NCBI GenBank assembly: GCA_950295325.1
Contig: OX485805.1
Location: 58,120,758-58,184,757, forward strand
Length of the DNA stretch: 64,000 bases
Origin: Polytrichum commune
Taxonomy: Eukaryota > Streptophyta > Polytrichopsida > Polytrichales > Polytrichaceae
Direction: 5' to 3'
A model generated the notes under the pieces. The model saw only the letters and a list, made by a program, of their open reading frames with translations. It was not told the origin of the DNA and did no database searches. The stretch's first letter is position 1, and each line of letters opens with the position of its first letter. A program made the position numbers and the translations under genes. Positions 10,325 through 20,721 of the stretch are shown here, piece by piece.

Positions 10325-10943
10325 GTAACTCTCCTCTGAGAATACCATTTTTTAACGAACGCGCGTTCGTAACCTCTCTAACATCGCGATGTTTTTATCT
10401 TCATCGACATCCAGTGGCCTTGCGAGAGCCCTCTTCAGCGGTCCCCCCTTAGGGCCGAACAGTTTTGTAGGACACGGCATCATTTTGCCTTAGGAAAATG
10501 TGATAGACTATCACGTGAGAAATGTAAATATTCAACGGATTAATATATGAGCCTATGTTATCTGCATCGCGTTGCTTCAAATTCTCTGCCCTCGACCCCT
10601 TCTCGTATGTTGTATATGTTGATGAGATTATGTTGATTCTTGCATACCCACCTCATTCGCGAACGCTCGTTCGTGAAAGGCTGCGACCCACTGTCCACCT
10701 CATTCGCGAACGACCGCTCGTAAATGTACGTGTAGCCGCGCTCACGAACGAGCGCTCGTAAATGATGCGCACCGCCCCCGCAGCCTTCATTCACGAACGC
10801 TCGTTCGCAAGTGTGCCCTTGAGCACATTTTCCTTGCACTCTCCTCACTTCCTCGTCTTTCCCCATAATGCACCGTCTTCATTTTCTACGCAAAATTTCA
10901 TTATTGGATCATAGAATTAAACTAGTCGCGTTGTTCATCACAG
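10325..10943 (+). other. Intron 3 of E1 fusion gene with five palindromes
   Basis: Donor GAG|GTAACT, acceptor CATCACAG. Family A sites, several degenerate, at 10352-10373, 10656-10677, 10703-10724, 10741-10762 and 10790-10811. Alternatively this region could hold a promoter for a separate phosphatase-like gene; the matching phase-0 junctions in E1 and E3 favour an intron. Confidence 0.65.
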
Positions 10944-11711
10944 GACCCCCCGGAGATTGGTCGCAACCCCTCTACCAGTGGACCTCCCACCCGGAACAAA
11001 CCTTTCATCGTTTTTGACCTCAACGGGGTGTTGTGTCACACCCAACACATCCCAAGGGTCCCCACGCGTCCCTTCCGTCACCCCGACGAAAGGGACTACG
11101 ACGGCGAGCTCGACACCCTCATTAACCGCAAGGCTGTCCGCGCCCATCCCGGCTTGCGTGACTTCCTTCGCGAGGTGGTCGAGTTCGCTCACGTCATTGT
11201 GTGGAGCTCCATGGTCATGGAGAACACCGAGCCCATCGTGCACTTATTGTTCCGCGATCTCCCGAGCCCTTGCCTCGTCCTCGGCCAAGAGGACTGCGAC
11301 GAGCTGCTCGACGAGAAAGGTCAACCGGTGCCCAAGTTTGGCGGTCGGGGCGGAGGACAACAGTTCCTCAAGGTCCTCTGCTCGAGACTCTGGCGAGGCA
11401 TCCCCCGTCTGCAAGGGACGCCGCACGGGTGGTGGCCGACTCCAGAGAACACCGTCCTCATCGACGACAGCCCCACCAAGAGCGTCTTGAACCCCCCGGG
11501 CAACGTCATCTTCCCGGACACTTGGACCGGCGATAGGCAAGACACATTTTTGGTCGATAGGCTAGCCCCCTACCTTAGAAGGCTCGTGCTCCACGCCGGT
11601 AGCATCCCATTTTTTGTTAGGTCCAACCCCTTCGGCAATGCGGCACTAAGCCCCCGCGATAATGTATTCAAGAGCATCATGAGGCTCGCCAAACTCAATA
11701 AATTGATTTGA
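10944..11711 (+). CDS. E1 fusion gene exon 4: FCP1/NIF-type HAD phosphatase-like domain
   Basis: 256 codons including the TGA. HAD motif I reads VFDLNGVLCH (about residue 1377 of the fused protein), motif II VIVWSSM, and motif IV VLIDDSPTKS. Between them lies the FCP1-type insert including CLVLGQEDC. The nucleophilic Asp of motif I is present, but the second Asp (Asp+2, the general acid/base of DxDx(T/V)) is Asn. E3 has the same DLNGVL. Plant NIF-like proteins with DLNG are known, so this may be a pseudophosphatase-like branch. The protein ends AKLNKLI; E3 ends AKYNKFI. Whether this is the C-terminal domain of the fusion or a separate protein would be settled by transcripts. Confidence 0.75.
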   Translation, partial: DPPEIGRNPSTSGPPTRNKPFIVFDLNGVLCHTQHIPRVPTRPFRHPDERDYDGELDTLINRKAVRAHPGLRDFLREVVEFAHVIVWSSMVMENTEPIVHLLFRDLPSPCLVLGQEDCDELLDEKGQPVPKFGGRGGGQQFLKVLCSRLWRGIPRLQGTPHGWWPTPENTVLIDDSPTKSVLNPPGNVIFPDTWTGDRQDTFLVDRLAPYLRRLVLHAGSIPFFVRSNPFGNAALSPRDNVFKSIMRLAKLNKLI

Positions 11712-11822
11712 AATGCCTCCATGTCTTTGCTTGTATCATGTGGTTCACATTTACTAATGCTTGCTTCGTTTTTGGATGTCTTTTGTTGTTGTGATTGTTG
11801 TTGTTGTTGTTCTTGCCCATAG

Positions 11823-12823
11823 TCTGCCCCCATATGCGACGCCCCTGTGGTCGACGGCCCTTCCCGTCTCCTCTCGCCCCCTGCCTCCCCTTCCCGCGAC
11901 GTCACGGGCTTCCAAATGCCATCCCTCTACCAGTTCTCGGCGGTCGACGCGGCCTCGGCCGTGGATTACTCCCGCGACGTCGGCATCGACGACGGCGTCG
12001 TCAACAGCCCGCCCCCACCACTTGTCGCCCGCGCCTACGCCCCGTCGCCCTCCCCCCTCTCCAAGGAGAAACGGACGCTCGTTCGTTTGGGACACCTCTC
12101 GCCCTCGAGGGACGACGCCGTCGCTCGTCGCGGGCCGAGCCGGCGTCTCCGCATGGAAGGCCCCCGTTGCCACACCTCCCCCGCCGACTCCGTTCCTCCC
12201 CCCGCAACGTCCTCCGCGATCGTGGGCCCTCCACGCCTCGACTCCCCCCCGCCATCCAACATAATTGCAATAGTTCCATCGGCTCCGGATGCTCCCGTCG
12301 ACGCCCCCCTCGTTCCCACCGTTCCCCGCATGGACGTCCCCAAAGCCAAGGTGCCCTCCTCAACCCTGAACCCCTTTCTCGCTTTTGCTTTCCTTGTCTT
12401 CCGTTTGCGTGCCGTTCTCTTTACGAGCGCCCATCCCAAACCGCCCTCATTATTTTCCCCACTCCATTCCTATTCTTATCTTCCTATGACGTTGTTTCGC
12501 AGGTGGTTACCCGCTCGCTTGGTGCCCGGCCCTCCTCCACGTCCTCCTTGGATAGGCACGCCCTCAAGGCCGCATCTTCCGAGTCCGATCGTTGTCTGGC
12601 CCTCCGGAGAAGCGCAAGACGTTCCCTTTCGCAAACACCCTCGCATTCTACTTATAATACCACCTCTTACAATTCGGGAGCGCGTCCTAAAACATGCAAG
12701 AACGACACATATTCCTGTCCAGGCAACACACAAGGATACAGTCGTGGGCCTGAGATTTTTAGAGCCATGGAGGCCGCCAAAAAAAAGGGCTTAGCCGCAA
12801 AAAAAAATAATGGGTCGGACTAG
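11823..12823 (+). CDS. E1 small downstream gene (two exons, unknown function)
   Basis: Exons 11823-12350 and 12503-12823, joined in phase 0 (AAG|GTGCCC to TTTCGCAG|GTG). The counterpart in E3 is 43709-43356 plus 43230-42898 with the same intron position. Conserved pieces are VDAASAVDYS (YDAASTIDYS in E3), GVVNSPPP, RRLRME (RRLRMD), an SYNSG segment and GYSRGPEIFRAMEA (GYSRGAEIFRNVEA), then a Lys-rich tail. No known domain is recognised. The 11823 boundary is a splice acceptor (CCCATAG), so an upstream exon or an alternative transcript with the phosphatase-like exon is likely; the start codon is not identified. A degenerate family A palindrome lies in the coding sequence near 12069-12090. Confidence 0.55.
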
Positions 12824-13213
12824 TGTGACGTCTAGAAGCGTACTAGTGGGACGGACTCCCTAAATGGGCTTAGGTGTAGAACATATTTAAGTGCTTACTT
12901 TCTATGCTATTCCAAGTTACTCAAGACATTGATGGTATTTCCATTATAATTGTATTTCAATCCCAATTAATTCATTCAACTTCCATTCATTCTTCGCACC
13001 TTCCCTTCCATTCATAACGAGTTGTGATTTCATACGCAACTATTTTCATGTATGCCTCACATTTTTGTTCACTTCCATGCCTTTATGTATAATAATAGTA
13101 GCATACCATTATACATATGGAATTTTTAGTCGTCATTACTGGTCCAATTTTGAAAGGTGCATCCTTATATAGTCTCATAATCAACAAAAAGTCTCCAAAT
13201 ACCGAATATAGTG
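12824..13213 (+). other. E1 3' flank and right terminal inverted repeat
   Basis: Noncoding AT-rich DNA after the last stop. The terminal repeat occupies about 13171-13213: two AGTCTC motifs (AGTCTCATAA and AAAAAGTCTCC) then CGAATATAGTG. The core (AAAAGTCTCC, a short gap, CGAATATAGTG) is shared with 40161-40187 and, inverted, with 42361-42390. Confidence 0.75.
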
Positions 13214-14076
13214 TTAAGTATGGTTTCATTTCTTATGATTACTCTATCATATTGATCATTCCAACTTAATTAAACATTTCCATACATGCCATTTTATTTC
13301 ATTATTCCTATACCTATGGTTACATTTGAATTTAGTCCTAACTTACATCTAGTTATGATTAGATTCATATTATCCTCAATCTACCCTAGTACAAGCCATT
13401 ATGGATTAACCCATCTTTTTAATGGTTTTCACACACTTGTGAGCATATTACGGGCGTGATTCGATGTGAATCATATGGGCATTCCTATAATTTTAGGGGC
13501 CTCCACAACTTGTTTTTAATTGAGTTTACCTTAGTTATATATATATATATATATACACACACAATCACATTCATTCATAACATATATTAGGTTTCCATTG
13601 TCAATTAACTTGGACTTCACAACTTGGTCGCAAATCATTTAATATTCTATATTGACCAGCATCATATTCTGATATTATGTATCTATTATATACATATTTA
13701 TATTAATGAGACCTTGGTAACACCTAAGGTTTGCGACCAATTTACATATTTTCAATATCAAGTTGCGTGTATGCAATACATGTTCCTTACATAATGCTAT
13801 TTAATATATAATTGCGCATGGATGGAATGACATACTGGTAGGTCAAAGTAGGCGGTGGGAATCGGCTTTTTTAAGAGCATCCAAGGAATTTTGAACCATC
13901 GTAGACAAGTACTTAAAGCTCTTCCCCCCACTGCAAAGCTCTTTTCTGCGGCACACGCCGGGTGCGCTCCAGAGACCCGACGGAGCTCGCGGAAGGCATT
14001 TTCGTGTGCGCCAACCCCCACCTCCCAGGTACACGACAACCTTCACACCCGCATATACCGCTGTAAATACCGGGAT
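13214..14076. other. E2 intergenic block (inverted copy of E1 2061-2966)
   Basis: No gene. Contains a TA microsatellite at about 13538-13556, the conserved stretch TCAATCTACCCTAG near 13377, and AAGTACTTAAAGCTCTT near 13908, all mirrored in E1. Identity to E1 looks roughly three quarters by eye. Confidence 0.7.
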
Positions 14077-15318
14077 TTTACAAACGCGCGTTCGTAAAGC
14101 ACACGATCTGGCACATACATAAATGGGTCAGATAAATGATGGTGGGTAGTTTACGAACGCACGTTCGTAAGTACCGTCTAAGCAGTCCGAGTTCAGAGAC
14201 CTATAGATACACGTGCACATGGGTAGTCAAAGGCAGTGCATATGGATAGGCATATTCATATTGTAGATGTCATTGATATACGAACGCGCGTTCGTAAATA
14301 TGTACACCAGCCTCATAGAAATGTATACCTGTAGTTCGACCATTTTCCAGTTCTCTCCACAAGCATATAGGATGGACGGGTATTTACGAATGTGCGTTCG
14401 TAAATCACACGATCTGGCACATATATAAATTGGTCTGATAGATGATGGTGGGTAGTTTATGAACACACGTTCGTAAGTACCGTATAAGCAGTCCGATTTC
14501 AGAGACCTATAGATACACGTGCACATGGGTAGTGACAGGCAGTGCATATGGATAGGCATATTCATATTGTAGATGTCATTGATATACGAACGCGCGTTCG
14601 TAAATATGTACACCAGCCTCATACAAATGTATACCTGTAATTCCACCATTTTCCAGTTCTCTCCACAAGCATATAGGATGGACAAGTATTTACGAACGCG
14701 CGTTCGTAAAAGCCACATGGGATTATTGTGCACGCAGGCATCACCATCACTGATTGTTTTTGGACTTTCAATATGACAGTTATATGCGAACGAACGTTCA
14801 TTTCTCCTCACGGCCATTTCAAACGTATACTCGTAGATTCATCAAATTTCCGAACGTTCGTTCGTAAATACAACCTGGGATTATGTTTGCCGCATCCGAT
14901 ATTTTACTTAGAGACAAACATTGCTGCATGTAACCCCACAGTAGGGCAGAGAACTTACGGACGCACGTTCGTAAATATGACGTTCACTGATTTTCAAGTG
15001 AACGCCGGGATGTGGTACCTGTCATTTGCCACGACAGACAGGGTGGCATGTCTTCAGGTATCGTATGGCCTGAGTTATTGGAATTGCGCCGGGTCCAAGT
15101 GTGATTTACGTATATTATTTTGGGAAGAGCTTACGAACGGCCGTTCGTATATTTAACCTGTCCTTGGTTGGTGTGCTATCCTCGCTATGGTTGTGCAAAT
15201 CATATGATCACCCTTCACGAATGATATTTATCACAATTTGTTGCCGGTGTCAATTGCCATGGGATTTCCATGCAGTGTTTCCATGTCTTGGTATCCTTTT
15301 CGAACGTGCGTTCGTCTA
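14077..15318. repeat. Family A palindrome cluster upstream of E2 transposase (12 sites)
   Basis: Sites at 14077-14098, 14150-14171, 14277-14298, 14383-14404, 14456-14477 (degenerate), 14583-14604, 14689-14710, 14783-14804 (degenerate), 14847-14868, 14954-14975, 15130-15151 and 15297-15318 (degenerate). The position upstream of the transposase start at 15456 mirrors E1. Confidence 0.9.
14101..14712. repeat. 306-bp tandem duplication carrying three palindromes per unit
   Basis: Units 14101-14406 and 14407-14712 start with ACACGATCTGGCAC and share nearly the whole sequence. Within the second unit one palindrome half has mutated (TTTATGAACA at 14456). Confidence 0.9.
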
Positions 15319-15455
15319 TTTTTGTGGAGCCTTCCGTTCGTTCCCTTACAGTTGTTTGAGTTCTGGGCCATATATTTGGACATCTAATTTGTGCGCTCTT
15401 CTGAACATTGCGATGGTTTTTGTTTGTTCAGGTGTTGGTGGTTTGTTTAGGAACA

Positions 15456-16910
15456 ATGGAGATGCATTTGGGAGATATTTCATTGGAGTTGTCTACTAAT
15501 GCATCGTCCGCCGATAATGAATGCGAACTATCTTTCACGTCGGCGGGTGGTACTGACGTTACAAACGTGGTGGGGGTGCCTGTGGATGCATTCCCCGATC
15601 AGACATTTGAAGGGCTCGAACAATCTCTACATTCCGGGGATGACCACGGTGACATTCCGTTGTCTGCGGGTTTTGGAAGAGAGCAATGGGTAGGCCTTGA
15701 TGTTGTTCTACTTAACGACCTTGGGGTACCGGTGGCAAATGGCATATGTCGAAATTCCGATCCCCGTGATTGTATTGATGCCAACCCCCTCAGTGACGAC
15801 GATGTTGGTGTTTGCATCTTGAATTCTTTGCTTCCACTTGAGGTTCCGGTGACATGGAGATTTTCCTTGCGTCGATGGCCCCTTCGTCGAGTTCTACATG
15901 AAGAAGTAAGTTTGTGGAATCATGGGCGGCGGCACAAAGAAACGCAATCAGCTTTGTTGGCCAAATTACCTCCTCGCAAAGGCCTTCGCAGATATGATTC
16001 TAACCGCGTGCCTCGCGGTGATAAGGAGCGACGACGGGATCGCATATTGGGAGACGATTCTATCCGTCTCGTGTCCGCCAAGGACTGTTACGCGAGGAGA
16101 TGTTGCCAATTTTTTCCTCGCAAAAACATTAGGTCTCTTCGTGAAGAGATGTGGCTTGCCGATTTCCGTATGAGATTGGCAAAGAAACTCGAGGTCCACA
16201 GAAATGTGCACATTGACACCCATGGGCATAAGGTGGTCACACTAGAGAATGTGGAAGTGTGTTGTACCGCGTGGTATACCATCCATGCCGTGTCAAAGTC
16301 TGACTTTTATAGGTTTCAAAAGTATTCATCGTTGGGTCGCCGCTCTCGATTTCATGGAAATTTGGACACAAAGAAACCTCGGGAGGCTACACTCCAAGCC
16401 TCGGCGACACTCTCCACGATCATAGTACCATTGGCCGATGCAATGCCCCACAAGACGAGGACATTGTCATCAGGGAGAAAGTTGTTCAAATGGTGTTGCC
16501 CACGGGCACAAAATGGAAGAACATATTAACGGACATCAACGAAGTGGGTCGCATAGCGGGATGTGAGCCCATTTCTTTGTCCAAATTGAGTGTGATTAAA
16601 AACCAACAGTTTGCGGAATACATTTTGAAGAGACCCGGAGACAAGTTCGCTAGGTGTACGACGTGTGAAAAATGCAAAGGTCTTCGAGACGCCCACCCCA
16701 TAGGCACTGAATCTCATACCAGACACCAGACAAAATATATTGAGCATGTCAACAACCAAGAGGCACACCGTCAAGATTACTACAAAAATCGTGCTCTATC
16801 TATAATAAGGCCCACAGAGGTTCTAACAGTTATCCATGATAAAATGGACCACGCTAAGACCGCATGCCCTTGTTATGCACGCAAAATAAAGGCCACGGAT
16901 GGTCTCTTCA
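15456..16910 (+). pseudogene. E2 transposase N-terminal and middle part
   Basis: Open from 15456 to the single-base frameshift near 16472; the second frame carries on to 16910, where an LTR begins. The part after the frameshift encodes the Cys-rich FARCTTCEKC segment and QDYYKNRALS. Removing the solo LTR and one copy of its CTTCA duplication joins GGTCTCTTCA to AGTTGCCCGTG and reads DGLFKLPVAITG, showing the insertion was precise. Confidence 0.75.
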
Positions 16911-17884
16911 TGTCGCAACCCTTGCTAAGCCCCTTAGCAATCTTGCCAATTTTCAATTCTAGCAAAGGTTACGAGCGCTAACCATTCGCATTCCGCCATG
17001 CTAATGGTTAGCTCCTCTTACCCCGGACCTTATAGTTCATAGGAGGGAACCAACCCTCCTACTTTGCTTTCGGGACTCACCCCTTAATCGTTAACCCATT
17101 TCCCCAATGTGGACTTCCATCCATGGAAGTCCAATCCCATGTTGATCATCGCGTTGCTGGAGCAACACTACAACAACCCGAACCATACTAGGCAACTATG
17201 GCCTCACATTGGGCCAATGCCCATGGAGGCCGTGCCGTTCGGCCTCGGGTGGGTGAGGCCACACTACCTCACCCATATAAGCCTCTAGGACTTCACGCGG
17301 GGCCCCTACCCCACCGTCAACCAACCTCTTGTCTCTCTACCAAGAGTTGGGGCCAAGTGGACATTTTCCTTTAGCTGCTGGGCCTAGAACCCCCCCAGCA
17401 GCTTCAGACCATCATAACTTCCTTGTATGATGTCTGATCATAACAACCAACCACTCCATCTTCATCTACGCTTCACGTAGATGCCGATGGACTCCTCACT
17501 TGCTCCATTTGAGCAAGTCTTGAGGAAGTTATGCCTGTTTGAACCTTGGCAGTCCCGGGAATCACTCCCAGGCACTGCTGTACCAGGGCGCTGTCCCGGG
17601 ACAGCGCCCCACTCAAATGGCCATAACTCCTAGCTCACACCTCGGATTGAGGTGTTCTTGAGCTTTCTAGAATCACCACGCCATGAGCTACGCATAACTC
17701 ATGGCCTTACCCTTGTGCCTCCTAATCTTCGTGGGTGGGAGGCGTTCCCAACGCCCGGGGCCCTCACCCACACTAGGATCACTTGGGCCCTCTCACCAAC
17801 GGCGCCACAAGTCCCGGGTGTCACTCCGGGGTCCCCCTTGTGCCCATGGTGTTTCGGGCACTCCTCATGGAGAGGTGCGCGACA
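16911..17884 (-). mobile_element. Solo LTR of the R family (minus orientation)
   Basis: 974 bp, TGTCGCAACC...GCGCGACA, flanked by perfect 5-bp duplications CTTCA (16906-16910 and 17885-17889). It has no internal region, so it is the product of LTR-LTR recombination. It interrupts the E2 transposase gene. Confidence 0.9.
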
Positions 17885-18066
17885 CTTCAAGTTGCCCGTG
17901 GCTATCACAGGTTCGTATGAAATCACAACGACGTGTTCAAAGTCTATCAAATTTTCTGGAGTGTGTTTGGCAAATGTTCAACTCCATACATCCATTTAGT
18001 AGTTATTCCATTTCATCCAATTTTGTTCACGCATCGTTTGTTTTTTCCAGGTATGATTGCGCATGG

Positions 18067-19040
18067 TGTCGCGCACCTCTCCATGAGGAGTGCCCGAAAC
18101 ACCATGGGCACAAGGGGGACCCCGGAGTGACACCCGGGACTTGTGGCGCCGTTGGTGAGAGGGCCCAAGTGATCCTAGTGTGGGTGAGGGCCCCGGGCGT
18201 TGGGAACGCCTCCCACCCACGGAGACTAGGAGGCATGAGGGTAAGGTCATGAGCTATGCGTAGCTCATGGCGTGGTGATTCTAGAATGCTCAAGAACACC
18301 TCAATCGGAGGTGTGAGCTAGGAGTTATGGCCATTTGAGTGGGGCGCTGTCCCGGGACAGCGCCCTGGTACAGCAGTGCCTGGGAGTGATTCCCGGGACT
18401 GCCAAGGTTCAAACAGGCATAACTTCCTCACCACTTGCCTGAATGGGGCAAGTGAGGAGTCCATCGGCATCTACGTGAAGCGTAGATGAAGATGGAGTGG
18501 TCAAGTGTTAGCATCAGACATAATACAAGGAAGTTATGATGGTCTGAAGCTGTGGGGGCTTCTAGGCCCAACGGCTAAGGGAAAATGTCCACTTGGCCCC
18601 AACTCTTGGTAGAGAGACAAGAGGTTGGTTGACGGTGGGGTAGGGGCCCCGCGTAGAGTCCTAGAGGCTTATATGGGTGAGGTGGTGTGGCCTCACCCAC
18701 CCGAGGCCAAACGGCACGGCCTCCATGGGCATTGGCCCAATGTGAGGCCATAGTTGCCTAGTATGGTTCGGGTTGTTGTAGCGTTGCTCCGGCAATGCAA
18801 TGATCAACATGAGATTGGACTTCCATGGATGGAAGTCCACATCTAAGAAATGGTTACCGATTAAGGGGGTGAGTCCCGAAAGCAAAGTAGGAGGGTTGGT
18901 TCCCCTTCTATGAGCTATATGGTCCGGGGTAAGAGGAGCTAACCATTAGCATGGCGGTATGCGAAGGGTTAGCGCTCGTAACCTTTGCTAGAAAGGAAAA
19001 TTGGCAAGATTGTCAATGGGGGCTAGCAAGGGGTGCGACA
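18067..19040 (+). repeat. R1 5' LTR
   Basis: Starts TGTCGCGCACC and ends GGTGCGACA. Contains several inverted repeats, including a 24-bp perfect palindrome at 18342-18365 (arm GGGCGCTGTCCC), and a TATA-like GGCTTATATGGG near 18667. Confidence 0.9.
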
Positions 19041-19042
19041 CT

Positions 19043-19054
19043 TGGTATCAGAGC
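19043..19054 (+). promoter_or_regulatory. R1 primer binding site (initiator tRNA-Met)
   Basis: TGGTATCAGAGC two bases after the 5' LTR; standard for many plant LTR elements. Confidence 0.9.
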
Positions 19055-19055
19055 A

Positions 19056-19990
19056 GGGTTCCAATTTTTGACCTACCACTTTGAGGGAAGCATGGCTATC
19101 AAATAAGCGGGTAAGGATGGTGACCCGGGGTTTCCAAAAGGTTGTGAGGCTCATATTGGAACAAAGATCATTTGTAAATGGAATTTGACCATACCATTGG
19201 TTCTAATGACAATGGTGGGCATGAGGGTGGATTCGGTAAGGAAAATGGAGGAGTGCTTTGAAAAGGGCTCCCGCAAACCTCAAAAAAACATTTGGGGCCT
19301 AGAATACCGAAAGCACCCAAAACCTTGGAGGGCATTAATGTTGGATTGAAATTCCAATTCGAAATGCTTAGAAGGCGGTGATGTTGCAAGGAACTTGGGG
19401 CACATGAGGCACGCGGGGTCTCTTAAGGCGTATATGTGCGAATTTCACACCCAAATGAATGGTACATCTAGGATGGACGAGCTTTCTAAGAAATGCATCG
19501 TTTTAGGTGGGTTTCAAAAGGGGGTGGTGAAAACCATGTTCAAGACCCCAAAGCTTCTTGAGGACGTAGTGCGAATCATAAAGATTTGAAGAGCATTGAA
19601 GCCGATGGTCCTAAGAAGAAGTTGGGCGGCACATCACCCCAAAGTGGGTTTAGCCGAAGGAGGTCCCAAGGAAATGAGCGCAAGTAGTTTGGCCCATTAT
19701 ACCAAGGCAAATCATGCTAGCTCGTGCCGCGGACGGAATGTGAGAAGGTGGCTTGGTGGTACCAAGCTAGATCATATTTGTGCCACGGACGGAGTGTTAA
19801 ATGTTGGCTTTGCGGACCAAGCCAAACTCATGGTGTTGCCCAGGACCAAATGTTAGACGATGGCTTTGTGGCCAAGGCTAGTAGCCTTAAGCCAAGGCCA
19901 ACTATTTTATACCTTGATGCTCAAATGAATGGGACAAACGTCTAATGGGTTGACAAAGAGGCAAGCCATGCCTTCTTGAGCCCAAAACTC
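19056..19990 (+). pseudogene. R1 gag remnant with zinc-knuckle remnants
   Basis: A Gag-like stretch reads LSKKCIVLGGFQKGVVKT near 19480-19540. It is followed by remnants of a zinc-knuckle repeat region (about 19720-19870, recurrent GCCGCGGACGGA-type DNA), shorter than the six-unit arrays in R2 and R3. Multiple stops and frameshifts. Confidence 0.65.
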
Positions 19991-20006
19991 ACAAGGGAGT
20001 TGGGGC

Positions 20007-20720
20007 TTGCCGATTGATAGAGCGGGCAAGCCCACCAAGGTGCGATTTGGAAAGGGCGAACCGCATGAGACAAAGGAGGCCGCGATGCATGTAACCTTTC
20101 AATGTGGGACATTGGATTTTTGTCAAAATTTCACACCATGTGAAATAGATGAAATGCATGTCATTGTGAAGGCCGCCTACTTTGAAACTCACATGATAGA
20201 TGTGAGGTGCAAGCCGGTGAGCTTGCGGTGCATTTGTGATGTCTTGATGGCAAAGAATTGCACTACAAATTGACAAGGACTCCTATGGTAGGAAGAACCA
20301 AGCCGAATTTGGTCTTAATGGACCAAATGAATAAACGGAAAAACATAATAATAATGGTCTTGGTTCAATTGGAGCAACTCCAAGGAACTCATGGGGAGGC
20401 TAGGAAAGATGGGCCTCCCCCAAACCACATTGGTGGGATGTTGGTGAGATACAAGGATGTATTCACCAATGTGTTGCCCAAAAAGTTACCGCCAAGGAGT
20501 GAAAAATAACTTTGCTCAAGGAGAGATTGAGTTCTTGAGGTATGTGGTGACAAAGGAAGTTGGTGGACGAACATGAAAAATGTCAAGGCAATCCAAGAAG
20601 AGAATTGGTCCTTGACTCAAGAAAAGGGTTTAGGTCATTTGTTGGCCTAGCCAACTACTACCACCACTTCATTTGAGGTTTTCCTAAGGTTGCTAGGACC
20701 TTAGTCAATTTGTTGAAAAA
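20007..20720 (+). pseudogene. R1 protease region and truncated reverse transcriptase
   Basis: VRFGKGEPHETKEA and FCQNFTPCEIDEMHVIVKA correspond to the protease/linker part of Ty3 pol. After DVFTNVLPKKLPPRSE the sequence jumps directly to the end of RT (FAQ.EIEFL near 20513-20540, then LANYYHHF-like residues). The whole RT palm with the YxDD motif is missing. The same junction is present in R2a, R2b and R3. Confidence 0.75.
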
Positions 20721-20721
20721 A

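Larger units (their letters stand above)
1..13213. mobile_element. E1: large CACTA-ended DNA transposon, family A (right part)
   Basis: The right end is seen at 13213, where the sequence finishes CGAATATAGTG. Read inward on the minus strand this is CACTATATTCG, shared with the ends at 40187 and 42361. The left end is off the window. Contents from left to right: a transposase-like gene on the minus strand (663 to beyond 1), a palindrome-rich upstream region, an AT-rich spacer, then a plus-strand four-exon fusion gene (6008-11711) and a small two-exon gene (11823-12823). CACTA termini are the hallmark of En/Spm-type (CMC) elements, which make 3-bp target duplications. The three bases after the end are TTA; the partner duplication is outside the window. 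E1 appears to be inserted in E2. Confidence 0.75.

Noticed and set aside
986-10811. The 22-bp palindromes as tiny MITEs
   Set aside because: No flanking duplications, central bases vary freely, and positions are functional; binding sites fit better.
11795-12502. Unspliced 342-codon frame covering the small E1 gene
   Set aside because: The conserved residues shared with E3 are in another frame for the first exon; a phase-0 intron at 12351-12502 fits both copies.
1267-15318. Recurring short peptides such as YERAFVN, LRTRVRK and FTNARSY on both strands
   Set aside because: They are translations of the family A palindrome in different frames, not protein motifs.
1-16110. A 16-kb inverted repeat as the terminal repeats of one element
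   Set aside because: The CACTA-type end at 13213 and the point where homology stops are better explained by E1 nested in E2.
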